Under the pieces are notes generated by a model. The model had not been told where the DNA came from. It did not search any database and saw only the letters and a list, made by a program, of their open reading frames with translations. 64,000 bases of DNA from Corylus avellana (taxonomy: Eukaryota; Streptophyta; Magnoliopsida; Fagales; Betulaceae), in the NCBI RefSeq assembly GCF_901000735.1, contig NC_081544.1, positions 32,253,235 through 32,317,234 of the forward strand, read 5' to 3'. Below, in pieces: positions 34,863-45,748 of the stretch; within the stretch, counting starts at the first letter, position 1; each line of letters opens with the position of its first letter. A program made the position numbers and the translations under genes.

Positions 34863-37800
34863 TTATGTCTCAATGGATGGTCCCCCTGTGCTGCTGTTAT
34901 CAACCAGCTGGTAAACAACAAGCGGCAGTTAATATTTCTAGCAACAGTGAAATGCAGAAGATAAAACAAGCACTGCAATGAAAGAAGAAAAAGAATGAAT
35001 GAGAGGATGGATTGTGCATACCAAAGAGCCAACTCGCTCATATGCTTCCATTACTTTTGGATCCTCCTCTTCCTCATACCCCACTTGAAGTATTCTCGGT
35101 CCATTGACAGACCAAAAAGCACTTCGACCTGCCTCCTGAAAGAATATGAAAGAAAGGATTAAGAAGCAACACATTCCCCAGTAAGGTGTAACAAGCTATA
35201 AGTTAGGAGGGACACTTAAAACTGGTATTTCTTGGAAAGCATCCGGAATTCTCAAACAAACAAAAAAAGGACGGCACCCGCATTTAGAGGCATTCTACAT
35301 ACGCTGATCATATAGACCTCAGTAGATCCATATTATGGCATTGTCTCAACAGAAATAACATCATATAAGAATCACTGCATCAACACACACTCCATGCAAC
35401 AGCATTTATGTTCTCCTTCACCAAATATAATACTTTTTCGTAGAAATGGTGCCCTAGTCTTCTGAAACCAAGGGTGTTATGCTCAAGTCCTCACTCCTGA
35501 TTGGTTGTATAAAATTTCCTCAATTTTTAATTAATGGAAACGGTAGGCCACAGAACATGAGTAATCATCTTCAACCTCAAACCCCTCTAATAGCGAGTTG
35601 AACCTGGACCTCCCCCTTTAAAGAGAGGAGGGGCAGCAATTGGCTACAAAGGCTAGTGACAACTTTATCTAGCTCAAACACAGATAGTGGGAAGTGGGAA
35701 CAAGCTTGCCACCAAGAGTTTATCTAATACTTTTAACTTTGAAATTTCAAAATAAATATATAATTTCAAAATAAATATATAATAATGCATCAGTTATCTT
35801 TAATCTTTAAAAAAACAAGAATTAAAATGTAAAACCAACTATATGTCAGGTCTAATCTCGCAATAAGAAAATCATATTTTTCTTGGAGATGTTATGAGTT
35901 TCCTAGTTAAAGAGAGTTTTTCAATCAATTTTAAATGCCACTAGAATATATTTAAATAAATTTAAAAGCACATTTCATCTCAAGACGAGAGTTGATGGTA
36001 CTTATTTGACCTGTAATGTGATCAAGTATACAGCCTCTAATGTTTGGACTCGAATTTCAGGATCAGTAACTGGTTCACGCTCAATTGCTAGTGCACTCCC
36101 AAGCTCAAGTGGCATTTTCGATATGTCCTGTTCATTATAAATCTGGGCACAAGCCAAAAAGAGAAGAAAGGATTGAAAATCATATGTAAAACATAAAGAA
36201 CGGTAAAAACAGTTTATAATTACAAAAAGAAGTTTTCGCTATACCTTGTGATGCAACATTTCAATTTAATTAGTAAAATAAGAAATTACTAAAAGAGCTG
36301 ATTGCAAATAAAGCAAATCTAAATGAATAACAGTGCAGTTTTTATTAATCTAAATACTTTCACTTTTAAGTTTGTCACTGCAAAATATTCCATTGCAAGG
36401 TTCTAAAGCAATCCATCATGATCCTTAAAATTGATTTGAGTGATTACCAACAGCATTATCCATGAATGGAACTAATAGCACAGAAGATGAATATGCAAAT
36501 ACGGAAATAGCCTATAATTGGGTACCAGTGGCATTATAGCAATAACACAGCCATTTCTAATTTTGAACGTTTTGTCTAATTTTCTAGTAGTTAACTAATT
36601 AAAGAGTCAAGAGCTTCCCCACCAATCTATTAAAAAATGAACGCTTTAAAGGGTCAAGAAAAGAAAAAAATACCTTGTTGCCAGCAACTGGTAGAAGTAA
36701 CGCTGGCCAAAGAAACTCTGATATCAAAAGCAAATTCTGTAGCTCACTCTCAGCCTCAAAACAACAGTTGCGAATAGTTCCAGAAACCTGTAAGTAAAAG
36801 AATATCCTACTTCACATCAGCTGAGCAAAGCAGAGGGCTATTAAAGCTTAATTTGGTGGAGTTGACTTTGATGTTGGCTGCTCAAGCATGACAGTAGCAA
36901 GCTTTGTTACAGACGCTTGGTCAACCTTCACAAGCTAAACTAAGCTCAATTATCAGCCAATCTAATATCCACCGGAAGGCCATACAATTCCCTGTCATAA
37001 CTTACCAGTTCTATATAATCTATCAATCATTGTTTTCCTAGAAAGGCTATCATAAAGGAATTTGATGTCAACTGCATGAAAAAGCTACCTCTGCTTAAGC
37101 TTGGGTCGTTTAACAAAGAAGGCTCTCAACAAGCAAGTCATTCAAAAACAGCTAGGTTTAGGGTTGTAATCAAACAAAGTCAAGCCGGGTATTGAAGGTT
37201 CAAGCTCGGTTCGTTTAATTTTGTCTTGGACACGAGCCGAGCTCGAGCTTATAACCGAGCTAGATAATTTGTTCAAGCTCAATTCAATTATTTTTCAAAC
37301 AAACTCAAGGTTGTTCGCAAGCTGCTTAATTAACATTTTTTTTTGTAAATTCATATTAATCATTAGTGAATTAACTATTGTTAAGATTTTATCATTTGAA
37401 TTAATTAGATAAATAAACCAATCTTAACCAATCCATTTTTTCGTAAATTCATATTAATCATTAGTTAATTAATTAGATAAATTAACCAATCTTAACCAAT
37501 CCAATTTGGAGTCTCTATATATTTTCTATCGTATATATATATATATAAAATAATAATAATAATAATAAAATTGACGAATTATATATAAATTTATTACACA
37601 CACACACATATATATATATATATACATCTATATCAAGACATACAATCACAATAATTCAAGCTATATCTAGGACATAGGAAGAGAATTCTTTTTATCTTTT
37701 TAAATACTTAAGATGCTCACATTACAAAGTTAAATAATACTATAAAAATAAAGTTATACAAGTCGAGCCGAATTTATATGAGTTTGGCTTGTTTAATTTT

Positions 37801-40789
37801 TTATTTTATTCTTATAAGTGGCCCTAAGAGGGAGAGAAGGAGAGATTCAAACCGAACTCGAGTCAAGTTTATACAAGTCAAGATTGAGCCGTTTACGAAC
37901 AAATTTGTTCATTTATAGCCCTAGCTAGGTTCATCTGGTCACTCCATTTCAAAGTCCTCTACAATATTTACTAGGGTCATTAATCAGTGTTGATCCAACC
38001 TAAGTTGAGTCCTGAGAGAGGTGATTTGGGTACAGTCTTACACTTCGGCATGTTTGCATGAAGTCACCGCTCCCAAAACTCAAACCAACACATTTGCACA
38101 TGGTAGCCCGATACTTTACCATTGCAGTAAACAATGGTCTCTAAAGCATAGAATATATGAGATCAGCACATATACATGAACCTAAATAGGTCTTCCTTTA
38201 TCATAGGCAACTTTAGGACATGTTCCTCGAGTTTTTTTTTTTTTTTTATATAAGTAAATTAATCTTATTAGAATGCGCAAAAGGGCGCAACCCAATACAC
38301 AAAAAGTATATAAGAGAGACCCCCAATTAGAGAAGACTGAGAAGAGTTCAATGACACACTCAGAGCTAAAGGGCTGTCTATGCACTGCTCATCCTAAACA
38401 TGCATCAAATATATCACAATTAGTTTAAGTTACATAGAAGGAATCCATAGTGTCAGATTCCAAGTGACTAAAAGGAGGTGTAAACAGTCCCATGTCATTC
38501 ATAAGATATCAAGAAGATAGGTAGCTTATGCAATGTTCAAGTTTGGGCCATGATTTCCAGTTATTATAACATGCTTAGAGAAATCAATGCGACTAGGCTC
38601 CCAGCAAAAAGTGATGACCTACACTTTCTAGTTCCTGCTTCTTTCATTATTGATTATACATAATGAAAAAAGGAGAAATACATGCTTCATAATACACATG
38701 CTAGATTAAGCAACATTAAATAGTTGTCTATAAAAAACTTAGTCCTTTTAGGTAATCTAGTCTATTGGACATACCCCCTTCTTTCTCAATGGACTACTTG
38801 AATCAAACTGTCTAATAATTTGCTTCAGAAGTCCCCGCTTAGGGTCCAGTAGAAGTTTCCTTCCTGCTTCCTGCTTTGAGATGTTTACAAGTATCGAACC
38901 AACATGCTCAAATGGATCATCTGGTAGGTGTGCAATAAAAAATCTCAGACCAACATTTTTTGATGAATAAATCTCAGACTTACATTATGAGATGACCATA
39001 CTAAAGTTTAAAATTGTAAACCAAAATAGACGAAAATTATAAATACAAAAATCATACACTATAGACAAGGAACTTAGAACTTTCTTAAACGGCAAAACTT
39101 ATTTTTTGTACTAAAGAAAAAAATTTAGTCATGCGGTCTTCGAATAGGAAGATAGTTTCAGTCAATAGGGCCCATTAGATGGGGTCAGATTTTTTCTTAA
39201 GATGTTCTGACACATTGCAGATATCTAATTCACTTGAGATACCAACCTATGGTTGTCTCAGAACAAGCCAGAGACTTCTCTCAACCTAGACTTCTCTTGT
39301 GATCATAGAGTATATGCATGGAAGTAAACTCAAGTTGAAAAACACACCGCTAGATTCACTTGAGGATCTACAAAATGATCTGACGAGCTTCATGACATGC
39401 AGTCCGTGCATCTTCTCATCCTCAGTCTAACAACAAGCAAAATCCCACAATAAGTAATTGAAGTCTCCATATGATAAGGCATGGAACATTATGTTCTAAC
39501 AAGTTAATAACAAGAAAAACTTTGCTATTATTCATACAAGAAAAAAGAAAAGAAAAGAAAAAGAAAGCAGAAATGGCTTCGGTAAATTGCAATTGCTTCA
39601 AAACACATGCTTCACCACTCATTTTGACACAGACAGTGAAGATAATTAGCAATCATAGAAAGAACCAGTATACACACCTGAAGCAATGAAGCAATACCAT
39701 CATCCAACTGTGTGAGATTAACTAGAAGCATAATCAGCAAGCGTGTTATGCTAGAGTCTGGCTTATAAAGAATTTCCATGATCATTTTAATCGTTCCCAT
39801 CTCAACCATCTTTGCGGCTACATCAGAGTTTTGTGAAAGATTTACAAGAGCTTCCGCCGCAGGTTCCGACACCTCCTGTAAATGTTAAAACTAACTATTA
39901 CATCAACCCACTTCATTACTGAACATGGAATGGTGGATTATGATCCTTTAGAATTCCTAGGGTAACTCTAGGATGGATGTATTAGAATCCAATCCATTAT
40001 ATTTGAATTACTAGTTTAGCATTCGACCTCAATACTTAGCACATGTGAGATGTAGTGAATTAAAAAATAAAAAATAAAAAAAATAAAAATAAAAGGATCT
40101 TTTACAAAATGCTGAGGTGCCAATTCATGAACCATTTCATTTAAAGATAATGATTAGAATTTTAAGAGCTACAGACCCTAGGAAATTTAGAGGATCCTAA
40201 TCCATGAATGGCAAACCAAGCAGCTAATTTGTATTAAATCGAACACCCAAATTTAATTACATTCTACATATAATAATATAATATAAAACACATCACATTG
40301 CGTTTCTTTTTGCAAACCTCTTGCCTATCAAACATTGAACATTTTGGGGATAGATTGAATATTAGGGAGCACCTTTGGCCCAGTTAGGAGCCGAGATAGT
40401 GATGGAAGCGCGATCTTCGAGTATTTGGCAAGAGATTGCAAGCCATCCTCAGAGCCAGTTAATCCCCGAACAATGTCCACTGCCGCCTTTGTAATCTATA
40501 CCAAAGAAAAAAGAAAAGCTAAAATCAGATACTCCTAAATAATATGCTTCAGTACAAAAATTTCTAATTTCTAATGTAATACATGGCTATTACGAGCTTT
40601 TAAGGTCTGTTTGGTTGCTGGGAAACCAGAGAACCAGGAAGGGAATTGAAATCTTGCAACAGCTATTTAATGTTTCACTTGCAAAAGGAATATCTTCAGC
40701 TCTCCATACTGTTGTGAAAAGAGTAGGGAACTTACTTGAGGAGACGGAGACGATAGAAATCCCAGTAATTCCTCCAGTTCGGTCGCCAT
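34863..40789 (-). CDS. HGH1: HGH1 homologue (ARM-repeat, eEF2 chaperone-type protein)
   Basis: Nine exons join in phase: 40736-40789, 40373-40495, 39678-39875, 39348-39426, 38775-38920, 36674-36787, 36011-36142, 35022-35135 and 34863-34907, giving 334 residues. The protein is an all-helical armadillo-like fold covering the DUF383 and DUF384 domains that define HGH1. Recognisable blocks are SEPAAEALVNLSQN in exon 3, EHVGSILVNISKQEAGRKLL in exon 5, RKKGVSGTIRNCCFEAE across exons 5/6, and AFWSVNGPRILQVGYE in exon 8. Yeast HGH1 helps fold elongation factor eEF2 with the TRiC chaperonin; the plant role is inferred from that. Intron 36788-38774 has taken in a hAT element and a LINE/SINE tail without disturbing the exons. 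In Arabidopsis the homologue lies beside SBH2, as here beside SBH and ORC6. Confidence 0.93.
37159..37923. mobile_element. Non-autonomous hAT element in an HGH1 intron
   Basis: Terminal inverted repeats TAGGGTTGTAA and, from the right end, TAGGGCTATAA bound a 765-bp sequence. Perfect 8-bp target duplications GCTAGGTT flank it at 37151-37158 and 37924-37931. Subterminal GAGCCGAGCTCGAGCTT-like and GAGCCGTTTACGAAC motifs are of the kind found in plant hAT relics. The interior is AT-rich, includes several microsatellites, and has no transposase. Confidence 0.9.
37532..37624. repeat. Microsatellite cluster inside the hAT element
   Basis: A TA run (37532-37547), an AAT run to about 37569 and a compound CA/TA run (37596-37624) lie together in the element's interior. 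Confidence 0.9.
38232..38335 (-). mobile_element. LINE/SINE 3'-tail fragment in the same HGH1 intron
   Basis: A 16-base T-run is followed by TATAAGTAAATTAATCTTAT, then GCGCAAAAGGGCGCAACCC and a CACAAAAAGTATATAAGAGA stretch. Read on the minus strand this is the same 3' tail as at 58097-58215, so the two are copies of one family in opposite orientation. No clear target duplication was found here. Confidence 0.6.
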
Positions 40790-41391
40790 TGCGTTTCTGT
40801 TCTTCGCAGTTTGCGCAGACAGGGAGCGGACCCTCACAACTTTTCGTACTACATATTACTCTCACAGAGACGACGCCGTTTGGACAAGGCCGCGATTACT
40901 TTAAACGCACCGTTTTTATGACGCCCACGGCCCCACTTCCCACTGCCAACTGTATTTAAGGAAAACAAAAAACAAAAAAAACAAAGTTTGATTGCTCTAC
41001 TGTCTACTCTACCTCCACGGACCACGAGCCAAAACATGCCAGATTCCGCATGCAGGGTTATCTTACCTTTTCGTAGTGCTTTACAGATGCCAAATTCACT
41101 TAGTACAGATAATATTTCATTATTTCGTGACATAATAGTTAGTGCTCCTGTCCTTTCGCGTATGACACAGACCATCGACAAACATTCTAGCTTGCAATTA
41201 ATGGACTATAAAGTTGTATTTCACTGTTTTAGGTTGGTTCGAATAAGATGGAAATGGAATGCAGAGTTTACTTTTATTATTAAATACTCGCACGTACGCA
41301 ATAAAGTAAGATATTGGAGCAATTACAATTATTGGATACACCTAAAGACAAAATCGATCAGTTTAATCTTTGGTGGTTATTGTTTTCGCTC
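40790..41391. other. Intergenic: HGH1 upstream region
   Basis: About 600 bases between the HGH1 start and the stop of the DUF26 gene. The first ~140 bases are GC-rich and presumably contain the HGH1 promoter. No other gene was seen. Confidence 0.4.
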
Positions 41392-42285
41392 TCATACAAC
41401 TCCTTTAGTTCCCAATTCATCATCATCTCCATCACCAAAAGATGATATCTTAGCTTTGTTGATAACTGATCTTCTCATTAACCAACCAGACAGAAGAACC
41501 AAAGCAACACAAACAATTCCTGCCCCCCAAACCAAAGCTGCTTTCACCTTAAATCCTATACAACCACCTTTCCCACTCTCCCTGATCGGAACAGCTCCGG
41601 ACCCACCATCGGAATCTGGTCCACCGGCATTCTCAAGGTCGGAAAAGAACCGGAAGCTCTCATAGCGGACAGTGCAATAACCAGCAACTACAGTGCCTCC
41701 CTCTTTGCCACCACAATACTTGTAAAGCTTCTCAATTCCTTTTCCTACACAAACTTCACACTCTTTAGGTGACAAGTAGCGGACACACTCGGCAAGTGCA
41801 TAAACGCTACTACCATTTCCATATTTGATCTCCCCGGTTGAAAATCCAAGGTGAGTAGCCAGGTTGACATCAGATCTTAGCCGTAGAAGCAATATCTCGA
41901 GAACTAGTTCAAACTGACCAGACCGGTCTACAGCAGTGGCTTGGTGTGAGCAGAACCAGGCGGCAGTACTTTCGAGATGTACTAGAGAAGAAGTAGTGCT
42001 GTTGTTGTGGTCGTACTCGATGTAGCAACCGTCAAACCAAGCTGAAACGGCGTCGGCGGTTGGGCAGAGATTGGAAATGGTTTGTTTGGCATTTTGTGCA
42101 CAGAGGGTGCAGTTTTTTGGAGTGAGATCGAGCCGGCATTGCGTGAAGCTACTACTCTGGACCTGGTGAGCTTTTTGAAATGGTGGAGTGCAATTGATCG
42201 ACAGAAGAGAAGGGAGAGGTAGAACTACTGTAGTGAAGGAAATCAGAGAGAAGATAAGAAGGTGGAGTGTTAGAAGAGAGGCCAT
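41392..42285 (-). CDS. Cysteine-rich repeat membrane protein with two DUF26 (Gnk2) domains, PDLP-like
   Basis: A single-exon frame of 297 residues. Residues 1-23 are a signal peptide. Two DUF26 domains follow, each with the C-x8-C-x2-C signature (cysteines near residues 50/59/62 and 179/188/191). A hydrophobic membrane segment lies at about 250-275, with a short acidic cytosolic tail after it. This order is that of plasmodesmata-located proteins and membrane-type cysteine-rich repeat secretory proteins. There is no kinase domain, unlike the CRK receptor kinases. The first DUF26 domain is unusually short: its N-terminal half, normally about 60 residues before the triple cysteine, is largely absent. 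Role is inferred to be at the cell surface or plasmodesmata, in cell-to-cell communication or defence. A plus-strand open frame over the same bases is a shadow. Confidence 0.85.
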   Translation of the reverse strand: MASLLTLHLLIFSLISFTTVVLPLPSLLSINCTPPFQKAHQVQSSSFTQCRLDLTPKNCTLCAQNAKQTISNLCPTADAVSAWFDGCYIEYDHNNSTTSSLVHLESTAAWFCSHQATAVDRSGQFELVLEILLLRLRSDVNLATHLGFSTGEIKYGNGSSVYALAECVRYLSPKECEVCVGKGIEKLYKYCGGKEGGTVVAGYCTVRYESFRFFSDLENAGGPDSDGGSGAVPIRESGKGGCIGFKVKAALVWGAGIVCVALVLLSGWLMRRSVINKAKISSFGDGDDDELGTKGVV

Positions 42286-43339
42286 CGAAACGTATGGTAG
42301 TGCTTGGTGGGTTAGTACTGGCGGACCGGACTATATATACATAAACTGCAGTTCCTGTTGTTTAATTTCCCGATGTAATTTGTCTCTTTCGCAAATTCTA
42401 AAGCTCGTGGCAGATGATTGCAACCTGAACTGAATTTCTGCAGAACCCATGGACAAGTGGCGCAACATCACAAGTCGTCTTACTGTTGATTTGACCCCGT
42501 TTAACTTTCGAACGAGCTTTATATCTTCGCATATGCTTTGAAATTTTGAATTAACTTTCTTTGGACCACTGATTGACTTATCGGTTCCTCACCTTTTCAA
42601 TTGAAATAGATCGGCTTGCGATAATCGGATCCTTCCTTTTGTTATATATGGACTTATTTGGTACATCGAAGTGCTAATAACAATTACTCTAAAAGTATTA
42701 ATAAAGAAATAGTTCAATTTGCTATGAATTATATCTCATAAAATATAAATTATTAGTTCGAATTTCTCCTCTTGCTAACGAGAATTTGTGGGTTTTATTG
42801 AAAAATTTAATGAAAAGAGGAAAAATTAAGAAAGGTAAAAAGAAATTAAGACTTCAAAGCCTATTTTATTTCATTTACAAGGGAACCGGGTATTTGAAGT
42901 TGAGAGGAGTTGGTTTCTTAAAAATGAAGAGCAAAATTGTCATTTCATTTTTATTTATTTTTTTAATCATTTTGCTATTCTTTTTTGCTCATCTCTAATT
43001 TATTTGAACTCAAGAGGATTCGTGTTCATTTCCAAGTGCTAAAATATTTGACAAAATAGTTACAAAAATATAATAAAGCCCAAATATTGCTTTATAATAG
43101 CGCTTTATAGAATAACAAACACCTTTTACGGAGAGAATAGCACACGATATAGTTTATAGGAGAAAGAAGATAAGCTATAAAATAATGTCCAAATAGTCAT
43201 ATTTATAGTGATTTTCTATATATCTAAGCGTTCACGATCATTTGATCATCTGATCGACCAGACCCAAAGGAGGAGGGAGCAGGCTAGTGGAACCCAGGAA
43301 CCCAGGCAGTGGTGATAGGTTGGAAGAAACCACCAGAGA
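42286..43339. other. Intergenic region upstream of the DUF26 gene
   Basis: A GACTATATATACATAAAC stretch about 45-60 bases upstream of the start (42328-42345) is a plausible TATA box on the minus strand. Beyond 42640 the sequence is AT-rich. A TTAGTTCGAATTTCTCC stretch near 42752 resembles a pol III B box and may mark an old SINE. No gene was seen. Confidence 0.4.
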
Positions 43340-43810
43340 GAGTGACAAAGATTAATTGGGACGCTTCAATCGACAAAGCTGGGGGAGAATGGGCGTGGGA
43401 GTGGTAGCACGGGATCATGTTGGAAAGGTTGTAGGTGCGTTATGTACGTACGACAAGACCTTTTATTACTAATCTGGCAACAGCTGAGGCGGTGGGGGCA
43501 TGGCAAACATCTATATTCGGTCGAAGGCTCGGACTCTCAAAGATTATAGTCGAAGGTGACTTGTTGGAGGTGGTTCAAGCCCTACGGAGAGAAGAGAGCT
43601 GCTGGAATAAATATGGGATGTTGATCAACCACGTAAATTAAGCCTTTGTTTCATAGTTTTCCAAGTTGTGAGATTAGCCATGTAAGAAGGGTTGCTCATA
43701 CAGTAGCTCATATTCTGGCAAAACATGCATTGTTGTTAGGGGAGGAAAAAGTCTGAGAAGGGGTAACACCTGTTTGCATCCAGAATATTGTGCTCTTTGA
43801 GAAATTTTTC
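43340..43810 (+). pseudogene. RNase H-like retroelement fragment, third locus
   Basis: Across frames it reads NWDASIDKAGG, then GVGVVARD with a frameshift between them. A stop follows, then an EAVGAWQTSIFGRRLG helix and the IVEGDLLEVV acidic motif, and after another frameshift a HVRRVAHTVAHILAKHAL box. The order is that of the plant retroelement RNase H (RVT_3). Frameshifts and stops make it non-functional. It is related in type but not closely in sequence to the pair at 4441 and 8796. Confidence 0.7.
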
Positions 43811-44534
43811 CCACAATAATACGATGAGATAATACCATTTCAAAGAAAAAAAAATGGCACGAATTATAACCACTAAATCCACTTACTATAAAATTGCACA
43901 TTAAACTCTTTCAATGGCTATAAAGCTTAGCGAAATCTAATTATTTATCATTGAATTTGTAGACTTATGTGAATCTTGCAAAAATTAGATCCAAAATTCA
44001 ATAGTGAGAGGAGGGAGTCGTAACTCCGAGTCCCTCCCCCCTTCCCCTTTCTCCATAATTTTTTCCCGCTTCCACCGTAGATCGATTAGGATGCGTGTAC
44101 AGTGTATCAATGGTCCTTGGGGTGCTTTCTAGCTGCGCGTGGCTAGCCGACGGTGGCGCGTGGAATGCGTGAGGGTGTGTTGGGTTTTTGTTATTGTATT
44201 TTTATTGTTTTTAAATAAGAATGTATTCTCTATAAATCTACTTTAGTAGTGATCTAAGGGGTGACATTTTATTTGTTTTCTTAGGTTTTGTTTTCACGAA
44301 TCCTTAAGAATAACGGAATTGATTTCCTTTTGGTCTTTTATTTTCTTATCATTCGTTTTCTTGGATCAAACTATAAATCGATGACGGATGAATTATTAAG
44401 CATAAAGAAAAATTGTCACTATAGCTTCAATTTAAATGTACCTTTTTTTTAAGTTTAGTTCTTTGGTATTTAAAAAAAATGATAAATATATGATAAATTA
44501 TTAAACTCATGAAAATCGTAATTTTTGTTATCAC

Positions 44535-44537
<3 letters not shown>

Positions 44538-44575
<38 letters not shown>
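44538..44575. repeat. AT microsatellite
   Basis: Nineteen AT units without interruption. Confidence 0.97.
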
Positions 44576-44579
<4 letters not shown>

Positions 44580-45195
44580 TAGCTAGGTGAATCTTTCCCA
44601 CTACAACCAGGAAAAGATAATGAATTAGGCAAATTAGTGAATATACAGCCATAGTGAGCGAGTCGAGGCTCAAAAAGCTAAGTAGTAAACACAAAAGTTT
44701 GCACTTCTTTGAACTTTTATTGCCTTCCAAAAGGAAGAAGGGGATTGCAGCAATAGAGTCGATGATGATGTTCTCAATTCTCCAATCTTGGACTAGAGAA
44801 GAGTGGTAGAGAGCCATGATGACTATAAGAGAATTTTAACTATTCAACTTTGTTGTGAATTTGAAAGGGGGCCTTGTATGTTTTTCATCCAATAAATAAT
44901 AACCCCGTTAAGTCATGTCACTATTGTTTGCCAAGAGTGTTTTTAGCATTGCAATTTAAATAGATAAAAAGTATGATTTTAAACTAAATCGGGAAAAATA
45001 GGTCATTAGGAACTGCGTTTTTTTAAAATTACAATTTGAAAAACATAGAAAATACGCATTTTCAAATCGCAGACAAATATGTGCCTTTTGAAAACGAATA
45101 ATTTTAAAGGATAAACTGTGATTTTACCAAACGCTTCATTGCATTTTTAAAAATCATTTTTTTTTTTTCAAATTGTCCATTTAAAAATCGGACTT

Positions 45196-45444
45196 TTAAT
45201 AATAAAGAAAAAACAAATATTTCTTCGTATTTCCGTCTTTCTCTCCCCGTGACGCGGTGGCTTGCGTGGCGCCATTAACCGCAGCTGGCCTCAGTAATCC
45301 CAAGCCACTGAAGGCAACACCGGATCCGTAAACTGTTCGCCCGAGGGACGACGGGACCAAGCCATTATACTCCCTAAGCAATGGGTTTGCTGCCGCAAAG
45401 TCATAGATAAACAAAACTCGCGGTCTAATTTCAAATGATAGATG
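45196..45444 (-). other. Uncharacterised minus-strand open frame, possibly an exon or relic
   Basis: A frame of about 80 codons ends at 45196. It reads with protein-like composition (AAANPLLREYNGLVPSS, then GSGVAFSGLGLLRPA) but has no ATG in a useful position. It lies just upstream of the MUCI70 leader on the opposite strand. I do not recognise the family. It may be an exon of a small divergent gene, a relic, or chance. Confidence 0.25.
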
Positions 45445-45694
45445 AATATATACAATCGTATTTGCCTAATCGCCTCTGCATGTGGTTTTCGCGCTTATCC
45501 ACTGCACTCGGCCTTGAGATCTCCCATCAGGTAAATCCCCAATGTCCTCATTCGGTTTTTTATCCAATTCTTGTTCCCTGTTTCTGCTGATATGGTAGAA
45601 TAGAATGAGATTTAAGCATAATCTTATACGTAGTTGATTTGTAGATCATAGGTAACTAACTTGCTAATTTTTCAATGTTAGAATTTTCCCATAG

Positions 45695-45748
45695 ATGAGC
45701 TGGTTTTTGGCCGACGTTTGGAGGGTGCCCTATGATGGCTTTTTATAG
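45695..45748 (+). promoter_or_regulatory. Overlapping upstream ORF in the MUCI70 leader
   Basis: Directly after the leader intron acceptor (CCCATAG ending at 45694) an ATG opens a 17-codon frame. It ends at a TAG at 45746-45748, past the main start at 45732 and in a different frame. A ribosome starting here would bypass the main ATG, so it could dampen translation. The leader intron would run from GTAAATCC at 45531 to 45694. Confidence 0.45.

Larger units (their letters stand above)
43811..45480. other. Gene-free region with repeats before MUCI70
   Basis: Contains a repeat phrase at about 43935-44000 shared with 7230-7330, a 38-bp AT microsatellite (44538-44575), and a diverged dispersed repeat at about 44930-45190 resembling 20665-20850. 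A protein-like minus-strand frame at 45196-45444 is discussed separately. Confidence 0.4.

Noticed and set aside
38775..38920. Apparent one-base frameshift at the HGH1 exon 5 donor (run of five G on the gene strand)
   Set aside because: On recount the first G belongs to the preceding AAG codon; the exon ends GGG before GTATGT and the phase is correct.
41392..41665. Long plus-strand open frame (from 40988) over the DUF26 gene
   Set aside because: Antisense shadow: the minus strand carries a full DUF26 protein with signal peptide and membrane segment.
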